From assembly GCA_013398275.1 (NCBI GenBank), contig VZSE01002505.1, positions 124,001 through 188,000 on the forward strand: a stretch of DNA of 64,000 nt. Reading direction: 5' to 3'. Position 1 is the stretch's first letter, and each line of letters starts with the position of its first letter. Under the pieces are notes generated by a model. The model was not told the DNA's origin. It worked only from the letters and a program-made list of their open reading frames with translations, and searched no databases. The position numbers and the translations under genes are program-made. Below, one piece after another: positions 1 to 10,740 of the stretch. Origin of the DNA: Promerops cafer (lineage: Eukaryota > Chordata > Aves > Passeriformes > Nectariniidae).

Positions 1-669
1 GCAGGAACTGCTGAGAATGGGAAGAGAGCTGCTGATTTAGAAGTTGGGAAGAAAACAGTGGGAGGAGTTGGAATATTTCAGGAACACAGTAAAGGCATGC
101 TCTGTGGCATGGAGGCAAATGTAAAGAAGAGAGACATAGTAAATAAAGGCTTAGATCAGTCTGTTGTGGAAGTTTTTACCTTGCATTAGAGCCACAGGTG
201 ACTCACAGAAGCTGTGCCTGAATTCTAGGCACTCATAAAATTCAGCTTTGCAAATAGCAGAAAATAACTAAGTAAGAGTTCTCAGTTCTAGTCATATAAC
301 AGTGAAATTCAGGGTATTGGTTTAAGGTATATGAATACTGGTATTTTACTGATAACTGAATATGCAGTTATCAGTAAAAAATTGATACGCTGAAATACCT
401 TTAGGTTTTTACTTTATAAGATAGCCCTGTCTTGTTTGTGAGAGAATTTAAAATATATGGGTTTGTTGCACTGTTTTAATGTAGATCAGCATTAAGTGAG
501 ACCTTTAAGCATACTTCTAAACAGTCAGAAATACCAATTGGTGGCTGATAGTGAATGTAAGCCTTTCTATCTCTACAGTGTAAAAAAAATTGTTATACCT
601 ATTCCAGTTCTGTGCTTCTCATCACCCATCTTCAGAGGCCTGTAACATCAGTAGAAGCATTGCTGTGCA
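1..669. other. Upstream intergenic flank
   Basis: AT-rich sequence without a recognisable gene; it contains the hairpin at 324-401. Confidence 0.6.
324..401. repeat. Long imperfect inverted repeat with 15-bp perfect core stem
   Basis: TTTTACTGATAACTG at 344-358 and its exact reverse complement at 365-379 enclose a 6-base loop (AATATG). Outside an asymmetric interior loop a second 7-bp stem, AAGGTAT/ATACCTT, pairs 324-330 with 395-401. It could be a MITE relic or a pre-miRNA-like hairpin; no family is recognised. Confidence 0.75.
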
Positions 670-1745
670 AACAAGCTGTGCTGAGGGCTTGGAGAGCTGT
701 GCTCCTGGCTGGGTAAAGAATTGCCTGGATTGCTGGGCCCAGGGAGGTGGTGGATGGAGCTATATCCTGCTGGAGGCTGGTCACCAGTGATGTCCCTCAG
801 GGACTGGTGTGGGGCCCAGTCCTATTTAATGTCTTTATCAATGATCTAGCTGAGAGGACTGAAGGCTCCCTCAGTTTGCAGATGATACCAAGTTGTGCAG
901 GAGTGATGATCTGTTGGAGGGCAGGAAGGCTCTGCAGAGGGATCTGGATAGGCTGCATCAATGGGCTGAGGACACAGCTGCAGGAGGTTCAACAAGGCCA
1001 AGTGCCAGATCCTTCCCCTGGGTCACAACAACCCCAGGTCTTGCTACAGGCTGGGGGAGGAGTGGCTGGAAAACTGCCCAGTGGAAAAGGACCTGAGGGT
1101 GCTGCAACACAGGCTGAACATGAGCCAAGTGGGCAAGGTGGCCAGTGGCATCCTGGCCTGGATCAGCAACACTGAGTCTGGCAGGACCAGGGCAGGGATT
1201 GTCCCCTGTACGGGGCACTGGTGGAGCCACACCTCGAGTGCTGTTCCCAGTTCTGGACCCCTCGCTGCCAGAAAGACATTGAGGTGCTGGAGAGAGTCCA
1301 GAGAAGGGCAATGGAGCTGGGGAAGGGTCTGGAGCACAAGTCCTGTGAGGAGCAGCTGAGGGAGCTGGGATGTTCAGCCTGGAGAAAAGGAGGATCCAGA
1401 GAGACCTTATTACTCTCTGCAACTGCCTGAAAAGAGATTATAGCCAGGTGGGGGTCAGCTTCTTTTCCCAAGTAACGAGAGATAGAAAAGAGGAAACAGC
1501 CTCAAGTTGTGCCAGGGGAGGTTTAGATGGGATATTAGGAACCATTTCTTCCCTGAAACAGTTGTCAAGCATTGGAACGGGCTGCCCAGGGAAGTGGTGG
1601 TGTCACCATCCCTGGGGTTATTTAAAAGCTGTGTGGATGTGGCACGTAGGGACACGGTTGAGTGGTGGACTTGGCAGTGTTGGGTTAACACTTGAATTCC
1701 ATGATCTTAAGGGTATTTTCCAACCTAAAGCATTCTGTGGCTCTG
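670..1745 (+). mobile_element. CR1 LINE, 5'-truncated and decayed
   Basis: Reverse-transcriptase remnants are readable in plus-strand frames: VPQG...GPVLFNVFINDL at about 795-850, an FADD-encoding stretch at 875-886 in a different frame, RLNMSQVGKVASGILAWI near 1120, and the 3' segment with KHWNGLPREVV near 1580. The copy ends in a degenerate ATTCTGTG-type tail. Frameshifts and stops make it inactive. The 5' boundary is approximate. Confidence 0.9.
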
Positions 1746-4724
1746 TTCTAGTGCTGGTCACAGGTTTTGTGTGCCATTAAAGGGGTGCCCTGCTTAAACC
1801 ATAGGACTGGAGTGACTTTAGAAGTTTTAACTTTTTCCTGTGTGCCAAGGACAGTATTTAAAAAGGCATTTCAGGGTTCTAAAGTAGTGTATGGGAGCAG
1901 TAAGAATTGTGAAATTTTATCTCAAGTTTTCATGACCCTTTCTGATGCAGATGGTGAGGCAGTGAATCCTGGTTGCAACTATGGCTAGTGGGAAGGAGCA
2001 GAGAATTTGGGAAGTGTGTGTTAATGCTTCCCATGAATATCCCAGCATCCAGTGATTCATGATTCAGATGTTTACTGAGTAAGAAGTGGTATCTATTTTT
2101 ACTGACAGTGAAGGGGGTTTCTTTTTTTAATAGGAACAAATTTACAGTAATTTTGGTAGCTTACAGATTCTTGCAAAAACAAGACTTGGGCCAAACTTGT
2201 CTGTAGTTGAGCAAGTTGCCTTTGCAGGTGGAGGAAGAAGCTTCTCACCTCTTGCAAAAATGTAGAGTTGGATATTAGTTGAGATTCAGCCAAGCATGGT
2301 GTAACAGCATGAGCTTCAGCACTTGAATAGGAAAGCTTTATCTCAATTTAAGAAGCAAGCATTAGAATTGGGTGGCAAATGTGTTCTTAAAAATAGCCAC
2401 ATTTAATGTTTAACCATATTTCTCCTGAATTCATCTAGCTTATATTTCTCAAGCTTAACTTTTTTGATCAGACTACATGACTTCATGAAGAACTCAAAGT
2501 GAATGTAAAAGTACTTGAAAGCAGGTATTTCATACCCCCACCTCCTCTAGACATTTGTCTGCTCCTCTGTCTTCTCTATCTTCTAATGATGCATTACTGG
2601 ACAACGCAATCTGCTTGGTCTTGCTCAGTCTTCCTGCATCTTCTGACCAAAAAGTGGGTGGTGTGATGGACTAAAGCTCCTACAGACTCAGTCTCCTGTA
2701 AAGACACGACACCATTTAACACAGAAAAATTAATTTCAAGTATCAAGGACTGATTCACTGTTTGGATAATTCATCTTGCAATTCAAATATTCCCATTGTC
2801 TGCAGAAATACTGATGGGTTTGCAGGCTAAACCACTGAATTTAATCATAAATGGTATACTTAAAAACTGAATCACATCTGGTGTTCAAACACTACATGAA
2901 ATTCTGTTTATGCCATTACTGTCAAAATACAATTGGAGGTCATTTTTGTATGGTTTTTTGTTTTGTTTTTGGTAAGGTATCCCCACACAGCAGTTGTCTA
3001 GGGTTTTTTAATCATTTTTGTTGGGTTCATTTTTCCGTTTTCAAGTATCCTGTTGCCCTATTAGCTGGAATGGATCTGAATTACTAAAATGTAGAACCTG
3101 ATGTTCTGTTATGTTGGCTTGTAACCAACAATGTTGGCTTGTAACCAACAATGTTATGTTGACAGTAACCTGATGTTACTGTCAGGTTGGCTTATTTTGG
3201 AAGTCACAGACAAGTTTTACCTCTACTTAGAAACGGAGTTAGGCACTGCTTGTATATTCCAAAGTAGGATTTCAGTGTCACATCTTGCATTACTTTATAA
3301 CATTGAAAAGTTTCATGCATAGAAGTATACTTAGGCACCCTGTCCTTGCTGATCTGGGGCAGGGGAGCACCATGTGTTTGACACCCTCCCAAAAGCTGGC
3401 CAGATGGACCTTGCCTGAATGTGTTGTGTAGTCTCCAGCAACACCTGCTGGACAAAATCGTTAACTGTGCCCTGAATTTTTGTCTTTGAAGTGCTTGTGC
3501 GCTGCTATGACACTCGACCCTGATTGTTAGAAGGCATTGCCTTGTTCTGCAGCAGTGACTGAGCATTCTTGCCAGCAGCTCAGGTAAGTGTCTTTTCATT
3601 TGTCCATCCCCACTCACCCCTTTGGTTGTGTAGGCTTGGAAAAGGCACCCTCAGGATGTGTTTGGATATGTCATTTGGTGTCTAACGTGTGCATATGTTT
3701 AATAAACCTCTGTGTGTGCTGCCTACAAATATCCCTGCTATAACTGGGCTTGAGGACCCGGGTCTAAACATGGCCAGCAGAGTCAAGTCAGGGCTTGTGC
3801 CCTGCTGAGCCCTCCCTTCCTCCAGTGAAGCCTGGAACCCTCTGAGGGATCGCTGCCGAGCCGACCGCAGCTTCTGAGCTCCAGAAACGTGGCACAGAGA
3901 AAGCAGGAGGAAACTGGGCAGGACAGCACTCAGGAAACAGAGGTCCCACTTCTGTCTGAGAGCTGGAATTGGATGAAGGTTCTATCTTCCCAAAGTATAA
4001 TGGGATTGGGCTAGGGGAAAGGGAGGTGCCCTGAGGAGAGAATATTGCTGTGCCTAATTAAACAGGAAGCAATTTATTATTGTTTAACATGTTGCTCAGT
4101 GATCCGAGGTTGTACACACCTAAAAATGAACTTGAGATTCTGGATAGTCTTGAAAAAGCTGAAGCATTGGTTTCAAAGATCTTTCTTTTGCCAGTCATTT
4201 GTCTCCCTTACAATACACAATATGAGCATTTAGCGTGACATCTGAATTATCATGCTGGCCTAAACTAATTTCTGTTTGACTCAAGATGAAAGCAGTCTAA
4301 GTGGCCTGACTCTGATTAATGATCTCCTGTGTATCCCTCAGGTTGCTGCCAGACAAGTGGGCTAATGGACATAAAACCTGCTGCTATTACTGAATTTACG
4401 CACAGGAAGATTCTACGTGTTCAGCCTGCATCCTGATGGAGAAGATCTTGCTCATCTATTGATTTACTGACAGCAGAAGGAACCACTAATGAAAGTATTT
4501 TAGGCAAGGGGTTTTGCAGGATAGGGCTGGGGGGACAGGAGAAACACCTGCTCTTCCCAGCCTTACGTGATTCACCAACCTTAGGTGATGTTTCTGCCTC
4601 TGCAGCTTTTTCCTCTTGCCTCTTTTCATTCTCAACTACTTAGATTCAGGGCAGAATCTCCCCATATATTTGATCCATGCCTTAGCACATGGGATTTTAA
4701 ACTTCTTTTGATCTTTTAGACATT
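1746..4724. other. Intergenic stretch between two CR1 copies
   Basis: No gene is recognised. It holds the duplication and hairpin at 3111-3183 and a lone AATAAA at 3701-3706 followed by a TG-rich run, in a stretch (about 3340-3900) with a different, more GC-rich texture that may be an unrecognised repeat. Confidence 0.5.
3111..3183. repeat. 20-bp tandem duplication followed by a 9-bp inverted repeat
   Basis: ATGTTGGCTTGTAACCAACA occurs at 3111-3130 and again at 3131-3150. Immediately after, GACAGTAAC (3161-3169) pairs with GTTACTGTC (3175-3183) across a 5-base loop. The duplicated unit itself contains TTGG...CCAA. Confidence 0.8.
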
Positions 4725-5447
4725 GAGTCAAGGCTGGATTGATGGGCCAAGGCCCATTGTATAAGGTTCAACAAGGTGAAGTGACAGGTCCTGCCCTTGG
4801 GTCCCAAGAACCCTGGGCAGCACTACAGGCTGTGGGCAGAGTGGCTGGAAAGATGCTCAGGGGAACAGGACGTGGGGGTGCTGGTAAACAGTGGCTCAAC
4901 ACGAGCCAGAGTGAGCCCAGGTGGCCAAGAAGGCCAAGGGCATCCTGGCTTGTGTCATAAACACTGTGGCCAGCAGGACCAGGGCAGTGATTGTCCCCCT
5001 GTACTGGGCACCGGTGAGGCCTCACCTCCAGTGCTGTGTCCAGTTCTGTGAGGAGCAGCTGAGGGAGCTGGGGGTGTGTAGCCTGGAGAAAAAGAGGCTC
5101 AGGGGAGACCTGATTGCTCTCTGCAATTGCTTAAAAGGAGGCTGTAGTCATGTGGGGATCAATCTCTTCTCCCAGGTACCAGTGATAGAACAAGAAGAAA
5201 TGGCCTCAAGATGCTCCAGGAGAGGTTTAGGTGGGACATCAGGAAAAATTTCTTCACTGAAAAGATTGTTAGGCATTGGAACAGGTTGCCCAGGGAAGTG
5301 GTGGAACCACCATCCCTGGAAGGCAAAAATGTGGATGTGGCACTGAGGGAAATGGTTTAGTGGTGAACATGGCAGTGCTGGGTTAACAGGGGGGCCCAGT
5401 GATACTGGAGGTCTTTTCCAACATTAAAGATTCCATGATTCTGATTG
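4725..5447 (+). mobile_element. CR1 LINE fragment with internal deletion
   Basis: It shares the 3' part of CR1 with the copies at 670 and 13975: AKKAKGILACVIN near 4920, EEQLRELGVCSLEKKRLRGD near 5050, and a terminal ATTCCATGATTCTG tail. At about 5047 the sequence jumps from CAGTTCTG directly to TGAGGAGCAG, skipping about 100 bases present in the other two copies. It is degraded and non-coding. Confidence 0.88.
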
Positions 5448-7362
5448 TCTTCTACATTAACCCTGCCTAAATGGCTTTTTCCATTGGCTATTTCTCTTTC
5501 CAGTTTCCATCCCAAAAGATGGTATCAGATGGTTACTGCAGCACACATGGGACTGAATTTCCTCTTCCTCTCTGCAGGTAAGGTGTCTGTATTTTGTTCT
5601 CCATGGTGAATCCTGTAACTTGGTGAGAAACACCTTAGCAGCTGAAAGTGTAGAGTAAGATGTGTGTTACCAGGGAGGAACTGAAAGTTAACCTGATGTT
5701 TTACCCCTACATTATGTTTGTTTTCTGAAGTTTAAATAAAAATGCATATATTGTGCATGTGCGTATAAATAGTAGAAAACTAGAGTGAAATAGGTGTGTC
5801 TTGCTGTAATCCCTTTAAAACTTGCTCTGAAAGTCTTAGAAGTGAATGGAAAATTCACTTTTTTTTCCTTTTTTTTTTCCTAGGAGAGACTAAACTGCCA
5901 TTCTGAATCAGCATCTAATGCTGCTTCCTGTTTCACCTAAAACTACTGAAGTATTTTAAAATAACAGAAAAGACAAATTCCTCAGACGGCTTGAGGATTG
6001 GGTCATGCTATTATGTCAAATATACTTACTGCTTTTTACACTCTCCCCCAATGTTTCCTTGAGATATTCGATGGCAGGAGTAGTCTATTCAGAAACTAAC
6101 ACATTGATAATAAACCCTAGCATTTGCTTCAGTTTTATTTTCTCCTGAAACATTGCTGTGAAGTGGCAGATATTGGAAACACAGTTTGCTGCAAAGTTGG
6201 CTTAATGGTCTTCAATTTCTCTTTGCTTCCACTTAGTTTTGCTGTGGAGAATGAAAATGACTGTTCTAGCCAAGGTTGGAAAGATTTTCCCTGGGCTAAC
6301 AATGAGCAGAAAACTGAAGTGCTGGAATTCTTTCCTTGATGTCAGTTTAACTGACTCAGTGGCATAAAACAAAATTAGTAACGGTTCAAGTGCGTAATCT
6401 TTCCTCTGGTTAGAACTTCCCTGACAAATACTTATTATTTGGCTAACAAGGAGTAATTAAGCTTCTGCAAAGAGGACCAAGAGAAAAGTGATTGACCCCT
6501 CAAGGCTGAGCCTCAGCAGGATCTAACTAAAGCTCCTTCCTGAAACTGTGAGTCACTCTGTGAGACCGAGCCAGTTCTCCCTCCCCTCAGTCATGTTTTT
6601 AACAGTGGTGAGGAAACAAAATTAGAATAAGCACAGACTTTAAAAGAAGTTGCTGAGCTCTCAGACAACTTTCAGGAAAAGCAGAAGTATGTGAAGTTGC
6701 ATCAGAACTTGCTTTTGTACCACGCAAGCAATTTAGAATTTATGTAGTGCTATCAAGGGTTTCTTGGTTAACTGTGATTGCTGTTAATTAATGTTTAATG
6801 GATTACATGTCAATCTCATCTTCAAAGGTTCAGAATGTAAAGTCTTTGATAAGCAAAGATCCAGACTAGCATACCAAAATAGAAGGGTTCCTTAAAATAA
6901 CTGGCACTTTGGGTGTGGATGCAGTTAGTCCTGTAACTTTGTTAAAGCTATTTTGGGTAAGCATAAAAAACAAAGGTTTTGTTCCACAGTAAGTTTGTCT
7001 GCATATGAACTTCACTTTAACTGGTTTTGCTCAGTTAGTTCAATCCTATAAAAACAATGAGGATTTAAATATAAGTATGGCTATATAAAATCATGGACTA
7101 GGTTTATGCATTACTTGTAAGTATCCTCTCAATTAACCTACCAAGGGCTGGTGCAGCTGAGACTTGTATAAACCACTCATTTTAGTGAAACATTTAAGCA
7201 TGGACTGCTAACCTAGTGACCTGAATGGGACTATTTATATTCTGAGTGGAAAACAAATCCTGTTCTGGCAAAGGATTTTAGCATGTCATTTAAATCAGGA
7301 ATAACAGAAGCCAGCAAAAAGAATGAAGAGAAAATGAAAAGCAGCACACAGGGTTTTAGTGG

Positions 7363-7490
7363 GTTTTTTGTGGAAGTTTTTTTGGTTGGTTGTTTTGTTG
7401 TTGTTGGTTGGTTTTTATATGTGTGGGTGTGGTGGGGTTTCGTTGCTTTCTACAATTTGTGGAGCATTTTGTTTTGGTTTTGGTTTTCCA
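7363..7490 (+). repeat. Low-complexity G/T-rich tract
   Basis: Repeated GGTT, GTTTT and TTGGTTGG motifs dominate this stretch, which has no recognisable coding content. Confidence 0.6.
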
Positions 7491-9337
7491 CTGTATTGTT
7501 TTTACCAAAAAACCAAACTGCCAAAAAATCACTGAACTCTGTTCAAAGCAGAGATTAAGTTCCTGCCATTAAAAGATTCATGTGTGAACTACATCAACTG
7601 CTTTTCTTCAGTGACTTTTCACAGAATCTAACTGTATTTTAATGCACTTTAATAAGGGTGTTCTGTGTTTATTGGTGGTGTGGGTCCTCAGCTATCAACT
7701 TATCTGCATATATAAAAGTTGTCTCCTTCTTAAGTGGAATAGCTGTGTTCTAATTGGAGAAATGCTAATGTATTTTAAGATGGCAGATGTTTCTGGTAAT
7801 AGTAACACTATAATGTTAGCAAATCAGACTCATTAGGAAATTTTATCAAAATAATTTTTTATGTTTATCATATACTTCAGAGTGTCCATCTTGAGGTAAG
7901 AGCATAAATAATTATTTGTGGATTCCAAAGTCCTTAATAAATTATGGAGCAAAAGTTTAGGAAAAAGGAGGGGAAAAAGGCTGTTAGGGTATGCTCAGTG
8001 AATAAGGCAGGTTGTGTTTGGCAATTGACTGTGCTACTGGGAGACCATAACATCTCTAAAAGATATCTCTAAAGAATAAAAATTACCAGAAATCTGTGGA
8101 TGATTCTAGTCTCCATCACATACAGAAAACCCATCTTATGATTTATCACCTATGAGAATTAGAATTACTTCCTACAGTGGACTTTGCTGTCTGCTCATCT
8201 GCTCTGCTCTTGGCTGTACCTGGAGGGTCAGTGGTCCATGCAAGTTAGGACAGTGACTTCTCAGCTTGTGCTGAGCTCTGCTGTCTGTCCAGCCTGGCAT
8301 CCAGGCCCACAAGGGACAAATTCCCCTGGCTGATTGTCCCACAGGATTTTTTGGGCAGCTCCTACATGGTACCTGCAATGACAACCCCAGCATGCCCTGC
8401 ACTTTATCTGAAAATGGCAGCAATGGGTTCTGGTGTGAACATCTTTTATGTTTGGCCATAGAAACAAGGCATGGAGTTGTTTCCTTGTACAAAAATCCTG
8501 TAGTAGCCTAAATGACCAAAATAGTGTTAATTTTCCATGGGCAGGATCTGTGTGACATGCTGCACCTGGTTGATGCTGGACAGCCCAGGGCTCCTGAAGG
8601 AATGTAAGGTTATCTACACTGTTCTCTCCATTATAATGTTGGCTGCAATGAATGGTACTTTAAGTGACACTTTAGAATCTGAGTGCCTTTCTTACTGGAA
8701 TCACAATAAACCAGCACCACCTGGCACAAAACAGTTGTCAAACTGTACCTGCCAGAACTATTTCACTTGGAGTGCTATTTTCGTTCTGATGATGCAATTG
8801 ACTGAAGACTAAAATTGGGCAAAACCTAATTTTTTTCCCCTGCTGTTTATTATGTGTCTTGAGTTTGTGATCTTAATGGTTCTGTGTGAAATCCATGGAA
8901 ATAAAACCTTCAAGTGATCATTCTGTGAATGACAGTCGCAGTGTTCAAAGCAATGTATGTGGGTTACAGACAGAAAAGTGTGAGCTTTTCTATCAATTGC
9001 AGGAAACAGTGCAAGCAGCAGTCTTATTTCTCAGCCTCTGTCAGTCAATAAGTGTTAGAGGGTTTTGTACCTTCTAAGACCATGCCCATCATCCCTCACT
9101 TCTTCTCCCTCATTGTCCTTTTCTGCAAAATAAGCTCCCAGAGATGCTCTCAGTGCGTGGCTCCTATTTGGGCCAAGGGCTTCAGTGCATTTGGGGTTTG
9201 GATCCTGGCTGTGTTGCTGACATGATTTATGGTATTTGCTGTTCAGACTGAAATGCTGAAGATGTACATCAATGCCATCAAGATGTACAAAAAGGCCATT
9301 CCACACTTTCTCTCCCCAAAGTCGGCCTGAAGAGGTG

Positions 9338-9380
9338 TTTTTGGCTAAGTAGACCAACCAACACGCCACTTAGCCAAAAA
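9338..9380. repeat. Inverted repeat, 13-bp perfect arms
   Basis: TTTTTGGCTAAGT at 9338-9350 and ACTTAGCCAAAAA at 9368-9380 are exact reverse complements separated by 17 bases. Confidence 0.8.
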
Positions 9381-10227
9381 AATAGGGGCTCCATACATGG
9401 AAAAAAGACCATTGAGATCACAGCACATACATTACAAATAATAATTTGCTTTTCCTACAACATGCAGAAGAAATTATGCATACATTTATTTTGTTCTAAT
9501 AATCTCAGCTGAAGTCCTTGCACAGCTGCTGCCCTCACCAGTGCTTATTCCCAACCCACAGCATTAAAGAGGACTTAACACAAAAAACCTACCCCAAACA
9601 CCCAACAACTCTCAAAAAAACTTCCAACACCACAATTCCTTCCTCTTGATCACATTTTGTCTGGCTTCTGCTCTGGAGGTAGTGGAGCAGGAGGTTTTAT
9701 TAGCTCTCCCCCTGCATTGGGATTGCACTGTGCTCTCTCCAGCTGTGTGCAGCCTTCCTTCCAAGCTGTTTTTGGGACAGAAAAATTCCAGGAGGAAAGC
9801 TGCTCCCCTTAGTGTGAGGTATATCCTGCTGGGAACACTGGACCTGAGAATTTCATAAATTCCATTCACAGACTCAACTGTATTCCTGTTCTTCAAAACC
9901 CCACAATTTTCTAGGGGGGAATTATTTGGAAAGATAGAAAAGTATCAGGCTCACTGACATATTCACGACAGCTTTCATTACCATGTAATGCTTATTTTAT
10001 CCATCCAGTAGCACATCACAACGACAAGACTCTTTTATTTACTATCTCATCTGAGGTGAAAACCCTGAAGAGTGTTTTAACTATGCTGAACAATAAAGTG
10101 ACAAATGTTAATTTATTCATCCATGTTTCAGCGAGCCATCAGAAATAAACTGAAAGGGACAAAATCTTGTCCTTGTCCATTTAACCGTGTGCATTTCCTA
10201 ATAAGAATAAAAGGCAGACCTGCGATA

Positions 10228-10740
10228 GGAGAGGAAGCCTGTCAGGCCGGACAACGAGACTCTGAGGCGCAGGGCGCTCCCGCCCGAGTGGCGCTGAGGG
10301 GCGTGGGGCCGNTGGTGGGGCTCAAGGAGGAGCTGCTCAAGTCCATCTGGCACGCCTTCACCGCTCTCGACCTCGACCGCAGCGGGAAGGTCTCCAAGTC
10401 CCAGCTCAAGGCAAGCGGGGGGCGGCGAGCCCGGTGGGGTGCGAGGGGACGGGACACGACACCGGCGGTTCCCGCCGAGCGCTGACAACGCGGGCACGGG
10501 GCGCGGGCTGGGACCTGCCTGCGGCGGCTGCCTCTGGGGGCACACGGGCACTCGCTTTCGGGGCTCTCCTGGGCGCTGTAAATAGCGTTTTCCCCGCCGT
10601 TTGTCCCACGGCATCGCTATCCCCGCGGGCCCCGGCCACCTCCCGCGGGAGGCTGGCGCGGACCCGTCCTGAGCCCGGGCAGGCTGATTTTCATTCTGCC
10701 CAGGCAGGCGCCCCGTCCTCCCCGAGATGTCAGTGCACAA
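10228..10740 (+). promoter_or_regulatory. SWAP70: CpG island and probable SWAP70 promoter/5' UTR
   Basis: CpG density and GC content rise sharply from about 10228, cover exon 1, and fade by about 10740 in intron 1. A TATA-like AATAAAAGG lies at 10206-10214, about 100 bases before the start codon, which would suit initiation near 10240, but this is inference. The upstream flank is AT-rich, so the island is lopsided towards the intron. Confidence 0.7.
10312..10410 (+). CDS. SWAP70: SWAP70 exon 1 (residues 1-33)
   Basis: The exon encodes the N-terminus, with KEELLK, the IWHAFTALD helix and an EF-hand-like loop at residues 20-31. Loop ligand positions 1, 3 and 5 are D20, D22 and S24, followed by G25 and V27, but position 12 is Gln rather than Glu, so calcium binding is probably weak or absent. 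The start is placed at codon NTG (10312-10314) because the family protein has exactly 33 residues before this junction and a Met here. G follows the codon, and C rather than a purine sits at -3. The exon ends in AAG followed by GCAAGC, a GC-type donor, phase 0. It lies inside a CpG island. Confidence 0.9.

Larger units (their letters stand above)
5448..10227. other. Intergenic stretch upstream of SWAP70
   Basis: No gene is recognised. It contains the G/T-rich tract at 7363-7490 and the inverted repeat at 9338-9380. Open frames are short and unconserved-looking. Confidence 0.55.

Noticed and set aside
747..1430. Open frames with reverse-transcriptase similarity as possible genes
   Set aside because: They are remnants of a truncated, frameshifted CR1 copy, not a host gene.
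10434..10435. A GT at 10434 as an alternative donor for exon 1
   Set aside because: It would add 23 bases, shift the frame and break the family match; the GC donor at 10411 gives an exact fit.
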